Source of the DNA: Candidatus Liberimonas magnetica
GTDB lineage: Bacteria > Elusimicrobiota > Endomicrobiia > Endomicrobiales > JAFGIL01
Length of the DNA stretch: 64,000 nt
NCBI GenBank assembly: GCA_020523885.1
Contig: JAJAPY010000005.1
Coordinates: 155,238-219,237 of the forward strand
Direction: 5' to 3'
The notes beneath the pieces were generated by a model. It ran no database searches. It had not been told where the DNA came from and saw only the letters and a program-made list of their open reading frames with translations. A program made the translations under genes and the position numbers. This document shows, in pieces, positions 1 to 6,744 of this stretch. Position 1 is the stretch's first letter. The number at the start of each line of letters is the position of its first letter.

Positions 1-1052
1 TGACTAACCTTGAAAGAGATCAAAAAAAAGCTAAAGGCCTTCCGTCAGTTATTAGGTTTAAAATGCCGGATGAAGGCAGTGTTTCATTTGACGACATAGT
101 ACGGGGATATGTGTCATTTGAAAACGCAGTACTGGATGATTTTGTTATTATGAAAGCAAATGGTGTGCCGACATATAACTTTGCCTGTGTTGTTGACGAT
201 TTCAGGATGCAAATATCTCATGTAATAAGAGGTGACGATCATCTGTCAAATACTCCAAAACAGATTCACCTTTATAATGCCCTAGGTTTCCAATTGCCAA
301 AGTTCGCACATCTTTCTATGATACTTGGGTCAGACGGGTCGCGGCTTTCAAAGCGCCACGGGCACACATCCGTGCTTGAATATAGGAGCGACGGTTACCT
401 GCCTGGCGCCCTGGTGAACTATCTTGCCCTCTTGGGCTGGTCTACTACGGAGAGCCAGCAGCTTTTTAAACTTGATGAATTGATAAAGAAATTTTCACTT
501 GAAAGGTGTTCTAAAAACCCTGCTGTTTTTGATAACCAGAAACTTCAGTGGATGAACGGCGAATATATAAGGCAGCTTTCGCCCGAAAACCTGAAAGAAA
601 ACTTCTATTCCTGGCTTGGCAAAAACCCGGAAGTTCAAGCAAAGATAAGCTCCTGGGACAGGAATTTGATCGACAGGCTCATTGTCATGGAACAGGAAAA
701 GATAAAGCTTTTAAAGGATATACCCGGGCTTATTGACATATTCTTTGTTGATGCTGTAGAATATCAACCTGAAGCTGTTGAAAAGGTGCTAAAAAAAGAC
801 AGCGCTAAAATGGTCCTTGAAGAGAACCTGAAAAACCTCGGCGGTTTAAACGATTTTAATGCGGATACTTTAGAAAAGTATGCCAGGGATTTTGCAGCAC
901 AGAAGACCCTGGGTACAGGCAAGGTTTTCCATCCTCTTAGAGTAGCTGTTTCAGGCAGGACACAAGGGCCGAGCCTTTTCCACATGATGGAGATCCTGGG
1001 GAAAGAAAAAACTTTAAAAAGAATAAATGAATGCCTGATGAAATGTTTCTAA
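1..1052 (+). CDS. gltX: Glutamyl-tRNA synthetase, 3' part (5' end outside window)
   Basis: Charges tRNA-Glu with glutamate in the cytoplasm (class I aminoacyl-tRNA synthetase). The reading frame is open from base 3, so the gene is cut by the window edge and the N-terminal HIGH motif is not visible. The visible part has the family block FRMQISHVIRGDDHL and the KMSKS-type signature SRLSKRHG near base 350, followed by the all-helical anticodon-binding domain (NYLALLGWS, then FDNQKLQWMNGEYI). The first internal ATG, at 63, is not a start. A separate glutaminyl-tRNA synthetase gene lies at 11.9 kb, so this enzyme need not mischarge tRNA-Gln, although its specificity cannot be read from the sequence. 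Confidence 0.96.
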   Translation, partial: TNLERDQKKAKGLPSVIRFKMPDEGSVSFDDIVRGYVSFENAVLDDFVIMKANGVPTYNFACVVDDFRMQISHVIRGDDHLSNTPKQIHLYNALGFQLPKFAHLSMILGSDGSRLSKRHGHTSVLEYRSDGYLPGALVNYLALLGWSTTESQQLFKLDELIKKFSLERCSKNPAVFDNQKLQWMNGEYIRQLSPENLKENFYSWLGKNPEVQAKISSWDRNLIDRLIVMEQEKIKLLKDIPGLIDIFFVDAVEYQPEAVEKVLKKDSAKMVLEENLKNLGGLNDFNADTLEKYARDFAAQKTLGTGKVFHPLRVAVSGRTQGPSLFHMMEILGKEKTLKRINECLMKCF

Positions 1053-1063
1053 AAGATGTAATT

Positions 1064-1155
1064 ATCCCGCCAAGGCGGGATGTCACCCGTCCTTCGCCCC
1101 TTACGGGGACTACGGACGCCGTCGTCCAAAGCCTGACTATGGCGTCGGACGAGGA
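1064..1155. repeat. GC-rich hairpins between gltX and the DUF1844 gene
   Basis: An 18-bp palindrome at 1064-1081 (atcccgccaaggcgggat) is the same GC hairpin found inside the family A elements at 29516, 41780 and 62437. It is followed by larger imperfect hairpins: cgtcc...ggacg around an inner cccc-ttac-gggg, then cgtcgtcc...ggcgtcggacga. No reading frame here resembles a protein. Together with the element at 1172-1200 this forms a structured leader for the next gene. Confidence 0.6.
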
Positions 1156-1171
1156 CACAGCGTTATTAAAG

Positions 1172-1200
1172 GGAGCCTCCGGCTCCTGCCAGAGGAGTCC
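1172..1200 (+). repeat. GGAGCC/GGCTCC element that carries an RBS (copy C1)
   Basis: Three alternately pairing blocks: ggagcc, ggctcc and aggagtcc. The last block contains the purine-rich run agaggag, correctly spaced from the ATG at 1204, so the mobile-looking element itself provides the ribosome binding site. Related copies lie before the genes at 35.3 kb and 62.5 kb. Confidence 0.6.
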
Positions 1201-1203
1201 CAT

Positions 1204-1542
1204 ATGGAACAAAAAAACATGAACCCGCATTTTTTAAGTATTGTTATGGTTTTTGCCGGCAGCTGCTGGCAGCATTTAGGGAAAGTCCCGAACCAGATAA
1301 CAGGCAAAATTGAAAAAGACCTGGCCCAGGCGCAAATGGCCATTGATATACTTGATATGTTAAGCCAAAAGACAAAAGGCAACCTGACAAGCGAAGAAGA
1401 TAAATTTCTTTTAAGTACACTTAGCGATTTACAGTTGAATTATGCGGATGAAGTAGATAAAGAAGCAAAAACACCTCAGCCACAGGTTAAAGAAGAACAA
1501 AAAACGGAAACAAAGCAAACGGATCCAGAGGTAAAGAAATAA
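1204..1542 (+). CDS. DUF1844 domain protein
   Basis: A small soluble protein of 112 aa of unknown function. Residues 5-85 match the DUF1844 pattern: FLSIVMVFAGSCWQHLG, then DLAQAQMAIDILDMLSQKTKGNL and an EEDKFLLSTLSDLQLNYAD block. The last 25 residues are a charged, low-complexity Lys/Glu/Gln tail. The ATG at 1204 follows an RBS supplied by a palindromic element. DUF1844 proteins are widespread in Gram-negative phyla and are often near housekeeping genes. Nothing in the sequence gives a catalytic role. Confidence 0.85.
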   Translation: MEQKNMNPHFLSIVMVFAGSCWQHLGKVPNQITGKIEKDLAQAQMAIDILDMLSQKTKGNLTSEEDKFLLSTLSDLQLNYADEVDKEAKTPQPQVKEEQKTETKQTDPEVKK

Positions 1543-1562
1543 AAAGTCTTGTCGTTTACTTT

Positions 1563-1594
1563 GTACTATGCACTCTAAACTATGAACTGTAGTT
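1563..1594. repeat. Short heptamer-periodic arm
   Basis: Four consecutive degenerate 7-nt units (tactatg, cactcta, aactatg, aactgta) directly upstream of the candidate RNA. It resembles one arm of the heptamer-repeat palindromes seen later in the window; no matching second arm is evident. Confidence 0.4.
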
Positions 1595-1596
1595 AT

Positions 1597-1690
1597 ATTG
1601 CCCCGTGGGCCGCAGTCCGAGGAATAACGAGGACATGGTTTGCGGCGGGTGCGAGAAGGTGAGCACCCCGGCAACACAGGCTGGCAATTA
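1597..1690 (+). ncRNA. Candidate structured RNA upstream of tRNA-Gln
   Basis: A GC-rich island in AT-rich surroundings that folds by eye into a closed three-way arrangement. An outer stem ttgcc/ggcaa encloses a stem gccgca/tgcggc, capped by gtcc/ggac, and a stem gggtgc/gcaccc. Its first 12 bases (attgccccgtgg, 1597-1608) are identical to the start of the tRNA-Gln region (1722-1733). I see no SRP, tmRNA or RNase P signature. It could be a decayed or rearranged tRNA-linked sequence, or an unknown small RNA. Confidence 0.35.
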
Positions 1691-1723
1691 CAGTTAAAAG
1701 AAGTTTTTAAATAAGGTTTTAAT

Positions 1724-1797
1724 TGCCCCGTGGTGTAACGGTAACACAATCGGCTCTGGACCGGTAATTCAAGGTTCAAATCCTTGCGGGGCAGCCA
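1724..1797 (+). tRNA. tRNA-Gln (anticodon CTG)
   Basis: A complete cloverleaf of 74 nt. The acceptor arm pairs tgccccg with cggggca, with discriminator G and an encoded CCA at 1795-1797. The D-stem is gtgt/acac, the anticodon stem atcgg/ccggt with loop ctctgga (anticodon 1756-1758, reading CAG), and the T-arm caagg-ttcaaat-ccttg. Its likely charging enzyme, glnS, is about 10 kb downstream. A degraded copy of the 3' end appears at 2931-2950, beyond a toxin-antitoxin module, which suggests an old integration at this gene. Confidence 0.95.
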
Positions 1798-2157
1798 CTC
1801 TTTGGCGACAGAACTCCAAAAGAGAGAATTCCAGAGCCTAGCAAAAAAGCATTGAATTATTAAGTATTTTAGTGACGATCATTGAAACATCAAAATTGAG
1901 CAAAAAATAAAGACTCAATTAGAGAGGTTTAGCCAGAGAAATAGCTTGATAAATCATGCAAATATTTATCTCTGTATCTCTAAATTGGCTGATCCAAAAA
2001 ATCAAAAGTTTCAGAGCTATTTTGGCTTTTTTATTGATTTTTTAGCGTATTTTAAGTAGGCTAAAAAGCTCTGAACCAAAAATCGCCGTATAATTTGAAA
2101 ATAAAGGCAAAACCCCTCTCTTTTAAAACAGAGAGGTCAAGCAGAAAAAGAAAATAA
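1798..2157. other. Gene-free stretch with imperfect inverted repeats
   Basis: AT-rich, with no convincing reading frame. Visible structures are ttcagagct (from about 2010) paired with agctctgaa (about 2068), and cctctc/gagagg around an AT loop at about 2115-2137, shortly before the HEPN gene. No promoter could be assigned with confidence. The stretch begins right at the tRNA 3' end, as expected for the edge of an integrated segment. Confidence 0.4.
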
Positions 2158-2550
2158 ATGGATAAAAAAGCTTATAAATCATCAGAAGAATGGTTTAGCC
2201 AGGCAGACTACGACATAGAAACCGCAAAGGCCATGTTGAAAACTCGCAGGTACATATATGCTGTTTTTATGTGCCACCTTTCAGTAGAAAAGGCATTGAA
2301 GGGGATTTATACAAAAGTCTTGGAAAAGGATGCTCCAAAAACGCACAATCTAATATACCTTTACGAGCAAACAAAGCTTCAGATGCCAGATGAAATACTG
2401 CGATTTGTAAACAACTTAAATGATTTAAGCATTCCTACAAGGTATCCCGATGAACTTAAATCAATGATGGTTAATTATAATAAAGACAGAACGCAAAAGA
2501 TTTTCGATGAAACAAAAAAGGTGTTATCATGGCTAAAAGAACAATTATAA
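2158..2550 (+). CDS. HEPN domain protein (MNT/HEPN toxin-antitoxin pair)
   Basis: A 130-aa all-helical HEPN protein. Characteristic blocks are WFSQADYDIETAKAML (residues 12-27), the hydrophobic helix with the core LSVEKALKGIY (about 43-53), the PKTHNLIYLYEQ block, and RYPDEL near residue 100. In MNT/HEPN modules this partner is the toxin-like RNase, or the cognate subunit held inactive by its nucleotidyltransferase neighbour. I could not confirm a catalytic RX4-6H motif by eye. It overlaps the next gene by 22 bp, which indicates co-translation. The location behind tRNA-Gln suggests acquisition by transfer. Confidence 0.88.
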   Translation: MDKKAYKSSEEWFSQADYDIETAKAMLKTRRYIYAVFMCHLSVEKALKGIYTKVLEKDAPKTHNLIYLYEQTKLQMPDEILRFVNNLNDLSIPTRYPDELKSMMVNYNKDRTQKIFDETKKVLSWLKEQL

Positions 2551-2861
2551 GAGCGAAAGATTTATTATTTAAGTTATTCCGAGAAAGAGATATATCATTA
2601 GAGAAAGTAGTGGTATTCGGATCTTATGCAAAAAAAACCGCCCGGCCCGACAGTGATCTTGATATAATAGTTGTCTCAAGGGCCTTCAGGGATAAGGACA
2701 TATTTAAGAGGGTGGAACTTGCAAGCGGAATAAGTGGAAGCCTAGTTCATGCAATGAATAAACCAATTGATTTGATGTTCTACTCTGATAAAGAATGGGA
2801 AAGCGGTTCCTCAATAATAATGAATACAGCCAAGCATGAAGGGCTGGTATTTAGCAAATAG
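2529..2861 (+). CDS. MNT-type nucleotidyltransferase (antitoxin partner)
   Basis: A 110-aa minimal nucleotidyltransferase. The signature is VVFGSYAKKTARPDSDLDII: a GS motif followed by DxD, the metal-binding carboxylates of the polymerase-beta superfamily. Such proteins neutralise HEPN partners, in studied cases by transferring AMP to the toxin. The start ATG lies inside the end of the HEPN gene, and the two reading frames overlap. No other gene follows in this strand for more than 1 kb, so the pair forms a self-contained module. Confidence 0.9.
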   Translation: MAKRTIIRAKDLLFKLFRERDISLEKVVVFGSYAKKTARPDSDLDIIVVSRAFRDKDIFKRVELASGISGSLVHAMNKPIDLMFYSDKEWESGSSIIMNTAKHEGLVFSK

Positions 2862-3894
2862 TTGCGAATCGGGTTCAGAGCAAAATATGTTGAAATATCA
2901 ATAGAAAACGAGATATAGTTATTTAAGAGTCTGAATCCCTTTGGGGCAGCTTTTTATTTAAGGTCATAACTTTCACTCGACATTTCCAGAGACCATTTAT
3001 ACGAAAAGCCAAATAAATCGTCGTAAATCCAAAGTTTAGTGCCTTCAAAGCACTCTCTAACTCCTTATAACACACTACCCAGCCTCAAATACTTAAAAAA
3101 TAAACCCAATTTGTATCTCGCTATCTCTAAAAAGCGAGATATGAAAAATTGAAAATTCCAAAGTATATTTAAAGAAAGTGAAAAGTAAAAGTCTGTTTAA
3201 AAAAAGTTTGTATGAATATTTTATGATACATAGAATCAATTAGAATGATTTAAAATATAGAACAATATCTGGCTTATGAATAGCACTTGTACTGAATGTC
3301 CCTAATGCGAGTGGACAATTTGAAATGCATTGAAATATCAGTTGTTATTTGAATTTTTGTATGAGGCAAAACCGGACAAAGATAAGAATCCAGCCCTTCC
3401 TTAAACAGCTTTTAGGAAGAGCTGGGTCAAAACCGATTGACATTGCTGAATAATCGCAAATTGAGCCCTATATTTTATTTATACGTGATACTAAAACTTT
3501 ACCCCATTCTTTGGGGCGTCATCCCTTCGGGAGATCACCCGCAGGGTGAAAATCCCGCTTTATCCACGTATAGATTCATAGTGTTCAAGTTTGCGGGATA
3601 AAAGTATCGCTGTTTCACGCAGGAAAAGCATGAAATATGCTATAATACTGATATTAGCATAGCCCGCAAATCAGAGAGATAGTTATATATCAAGATAAAC
3701 CGGGCAGTTTATAATTCAAAAATCAATTCACTAATATCCAATGTCCCGTCACTGATTTTTCGAAGTTTAAAGTTCGGTTTTTTGCAAGGGAGGGTTACAC
3801 TTGAGCCTCAACAGATCCTTCGCAATTTTTTATCCTCGATAAATATACATGCCTAAAAATCTTCTACAAAATATTATAGCATCTTTTCTAATTT
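2862..3894. other. 1-kb stretch without a gene; hairpins and a possible att remnant
   Basis: No open frame resembles a protein. Contents seen: 2931-2950 resembles the tRNA-Gln 3' end (aatcc...ggggcagc, 14 of 17 positions by my alignment). 3114-3141 is a perfect 9-bp stem, tatctcgct/agcgagata. About 3390-3426 is an inverted repeat cagcccttcct/aggaagagctg, related to the one at 15688. About 3510-3545 holds two adjacent GC hairpins, tcccttcggga and tcacccgcagggtga. This may be a graveyard of an integrated element or the leader region of the radical SAM pair. Confidence 0.5.
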
Positions 3895-6603
3895 ATGGAA
3901 AATAACGATTATTTCAAGCCAGGACAATTATTTAAGTTAAGCTATTTAATTGGCAGGATAAAAAGCATAAGGTCGTTTAAAGATCTCATGCAAAGGCTTT
4001 ATAGCGCCTGTGTATTGTTTTATAAAGTAGCGGCCTTTAGGTACGGGAAAAAATACTGGAAGAGGCTTGAAGAAATACGGGATTTGTCTAAAAAAGCCGG
4101 GCTGTTTGTAGAGCAGGGCAAGGCCAGTGCCAGAGAGGGCAGGTATGCCGAGGCGGAAGAAGAATTTAAGGAAGCGATAAAGATAGATGCTAAGAGCGAG
4201 GCAGCACACCAGGAACTTGGGAAAGTTTATTATATCCAGAACAGGCTAAGCGAAGCGGAGGAAGAGTTAGGGAAGGCTATCAAGATAAACAAAAAGAACA
4301 GGAACACGCAATTGCTGCTGGCAAAGGTATACAGCGCAGAAAATAAATATGTACCTGCTTTGGATGCTTTTTTTAAATTAATCAGTCCCGGCATGGATAA
4401 TACCGGGATATATACAGAAATAGAAATTGTATATGGAATCAGCAAAGAATATGACAAAGCTATAAAAGGGTATAAACAAGCCATAGCCAGGGGTGTTGAT
4501 GATGGCTGGATACATCTTGCATTGACTAAAGTATATCTACAAAAAGAAGTATACGATGATGCTATAAAAGAATATAAAGAAGCCATTAAAAGAGGAATGG
4601 ATACTAAAGGAATACATTTGGATCTTGCCGGGGTGTATATCCGGAAAAAAGACTACGCTAATGCTATAAAGGAATATAAAAAAGCTATAGAAATAGGCGG
4701 AGATGATATAAACACACATTTAGAAATCGCACGTGCATATTACAACAATATGCAATATAACCTTGCTATCGGAGAATGTAGCAGGGCTCAAAAATCTTAC
4801 TCGTCTATTGATGCGCTTCGTATTATGATAAAGGCATATAAGAAACTTAAAAATTATGATTTATGCCTAGAGACGGGCAAGGAGTATATAAAAAGGGAAA
4901 ATGAAGAAGATGTTGAATATAATAAAAAATTGATAGATACATTTAAGGCTGAAAATAAAGGCAGAGGCACAGTTGAGGATCTATCAGTTAAGATCATAAG
5001 GACGGCATATTTTGAGAATTTCCCAAAAAGAGAAATAAATTATTCTTTACTGCTGCCTCTCGGGATGGCCCGTATAGTTTCATATCTCAGGTCAAACGGT
5101 ATAGAGGTAGACCAGGACGACCTCTATATTAAGGTAAACCAGGGCAATATGTTCGCAGGCGAAGATGAGAGGATAGACAGGGATGTTTTTTTTGATAATG
5201 AAAGAGTGATAAGGTATGCCCAGGGGAAAGATGATATAGATATCGAAAAAATACTTGAAAAGACAGAGGAGATGACAAGGTTGAAAGGGTATAAAGTTAT
5301 CCTGATTTCCATGTGCACATCATTCGTAGATAAAAGCGGATGCATGTTCGTCCTGGCTCTGGCAAGGTTTTTAAAGAAAAAGTATAACCCGCTTATCATC
5401 GTCGGCGGGCAGGGCAATACAGTAGAGGATATGGTGAAATACAATAACAAGAACATAGATTTTATAGTTGATAAGAAAGGCGAGAAACCCCTGTTCATGC
5501 TGCTGTCAGCCTTAAAATATAAGATAGATATAGACAAAATCCCCGATATTTCAATAACGAATAACGGGAAACTAATAAAAACAAACCTGCGCAGCAAGTT
5601 GGATATCATTCCTGATTTTAACGGCCTTCCGCTGGCTCTGTATGAATACAGGAATAAATGGGAACCGGGTGCCGGGTGTGATAAAGAGACAAAGGACAGC
5701 ATAGTTGGATTTAATAACAGCAGGACCTTGGTATCACCGTATGTAATGATGGAAGGTTGTTCTCATGAATGCGCTTTCTGTTGTGATTCCACCTCGGATA
5801 TTTTGCTTTCTCTGGACCCGAAAAAAGCAGTAGAGTATATGTCAAAACTAAATAAAATCTACGGTATAAAGTACTTCCTGTTTTTAAATAACACAATAAA
5901 CCTGTCAAAGAAATATATAAATGAATTGTGCGATGAAATAATAAATTCAGGCCTTGATATTTTATGGTGCGATTGTGCAAGGGGAGATAACCTTGACAGC
6001 CAGACGCTTTTTAAGATGAGAAAAGCAGGGTGTATAAGGCTGATATACGGCATGGAAACTGCAAGCCCGAGGCTGTTGAAATATGTAGATAAAGAAATAA
6101 ATTTAAAGCGGCTGGAAGACATCATTTCCTGGACCGATGAGGCAGGGATATGGACGGGTATAGAGATAATATGCGGGTTCCCGCACGAGACAAAAGAAGA
6201 TATAGAGATGACGGTAGATTTCCTGAATAAAAATAAAAAACACATTAATTGGATCTATTATAATATATTTAAATTACTTCCAACCAGCAGGATAAATTCA
6301 GACCGCAAAAAATACGGGATAGAGAATGTTTTTATAAATGACGAGGCAAAGCAATATGTGAGCGCCAGGTTAAGGACATCGCTGGAAAGTGCTTTTGATG
6401 AGATAGGCGGTTTAAGGTGGGGCGACAAAATAAAGCAGATGGTAGAAAGGTATGATTATGTCGTAGATAAAACTAAAGTTAACGGCAAAAGCCTTCCTGA
6501 TTATGAGATGGAACATTTTTTATTTTATTTGTACTCAAAATACAAAGATAAAAATGAAATATTAAGAGTTTTTAATAAAGTGAGAGACGGTATTAATTCA
6601 TAG
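3895..6603 (+). CDS. TPR / B12-binding-like / radical SAM protein, copy 1
   Basis: A large 902-aa fusion. Residues 1-70 are basic and helical; about 70-345 are tetratricopeptide repeats (for example GRYAEAEEEFKEAIKID, YDKAIKGYKQAIARG, YANAIKEYKKAIEIG). Residues about 360-570 form a Rossmann-like region of the type seen in B12-binding radical SAM proteins (VKIIRTAYF, LLPLGMARIVSYL, VILISMC, LIIVGG), without an obvious DxHxxG cobalamin motif. The radical SAM core has CX3CX2C at Cys622, Cys626 and Cys629, followed by GMETASPRLLKY and IEIICGFPHETKEDI. The substrate is unknown. There is no strong RBS at the ATG. The next gene is a paralogue with one TPR fewer. Confidence 0.85.
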   Translation: MENNDYFKPGQLFKLSYLIGRIKSIRSFKDLMQRLYSACVLFYKVAAFRYGKKYWKRLEEIRDLSKKAGLFVEQGKASAREGRYAEAEEEFKEAIKIDAKSEAAHQELGKVYYIQNRLSEAEEELGKAIKINKKNRNTQLLLAKVYSAENKYVPALDAFFKLISPGMDNTGIYTEIEIVYGISKEYDKAIKGYKQAIARGVDDGWIHLALTKVYLQKEVYDDAIKEYKEAIKRGMDTKGIHLDLAGVYIRKKDYANAIKEYKKAIEIGGDDINTHLEIARAYYNNMQYNLAIGECSRAQKSYSSIDALRIMIKAYKKLKNYDLCLETGKEYIKRENEEDVEYNKKLIDTFKAENKGRGTVEDLSVKIIRTAYFENFPKREINYSLLLPLGMARIVSYLRSNGIEVDQDDLYIKVNQGNMFAGEDERIDRDVFFDNERVIRYAQGKDDIDIEKILEKTEEMTRLKGYKVILISMCTSFVDKSGCMFVLALARFLKKKYNPLIIVGGQGNTVEDMVKYNNKNIDFIVDKKGEKPLFMLLSALKYKIDIDKIPDISITNNGKLIKTNLRSKLDIIPDFNGLPLALYEYRNKWEPGAGCDKETKDSIVGFNNSRTLVSPYVMMEGCSHECAFCCDSTSDILLSLDPKKAVEYMSKLNKIYGIKYFLFLNNTINLSKKYINELCDEIINSGLDILWCDCARGDNLDSQTLFKMRKAGCIRLIYGMETASPRLLKYVDKEINLKRLEDIISWTDEAGIWTGIEIICGFPHETKEDIEMTVDFLNKNKKHINWIYYNIFKLLPTSRINSDRKKYGIENVFINDEAKQYVSARLRTSLESAFDEIGGLRWGDKIKQMVERYDYVVDKTKVNGKSLPDYEMEHFLFYLYSKYKDKNEILRVFNKVRDGINS
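3909..4476. repeat. 568-bp direct repeat, copy 1
   Basis: Identical base for base, as read line by line, to 6762-7329 at a constant offset of 2853 bp. It covers codons 5-194 of the first radical SAM gene. Immediately outside the block both genes diverge at silent and replacement sites, so this is a recent conversion, a recent partial duplication, or an assembly effect. Confidence 0.9.
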
Positions 6604-6744
6604 TATAGGAATTTGAAAATCCTATACTTGATTACACAGATTATTAACTGCGATTACACCGAGTAACGTTAAAACCGCTTATGTAATCACTGTTATCTTT
6701 ATGTAAAAGCTGCGTAATCGACAAGTTCTCGAAGAGGCTGACTT
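6604..6744. repeat. Intergenic inverted repeat built on GATTACA-like units
   Basis: Between the two radical SAM genes. The left part repeats gattacac and cgattacacc units. The right part carries their complements (tgtaatcac, gcgtaatcg), giving a long imperfect palindrome. It ends close to the GTG start of copy 2, where gagg at about 6734 is the only RBS-like run. It is comparable in design to the heptamer-repeat palindromes further downstream. Confidence 0.45.

Noticed and set aside
1031..1222. Plus-strand frame of 63 codons across the gltX-DUF1844 gap
   Set aside because: It translates GC hairpins and the RBS element (Pro/Arg-rich), and overlaps both neighbouring genes in another frame.
1597..1690. 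SRP RNA, tmRNA or RNase P RNA
   Set aside because: None of the invariant blocks (such as the GGAAGGAAGCAGC-type loop of SRP RNA) is present on either strand.
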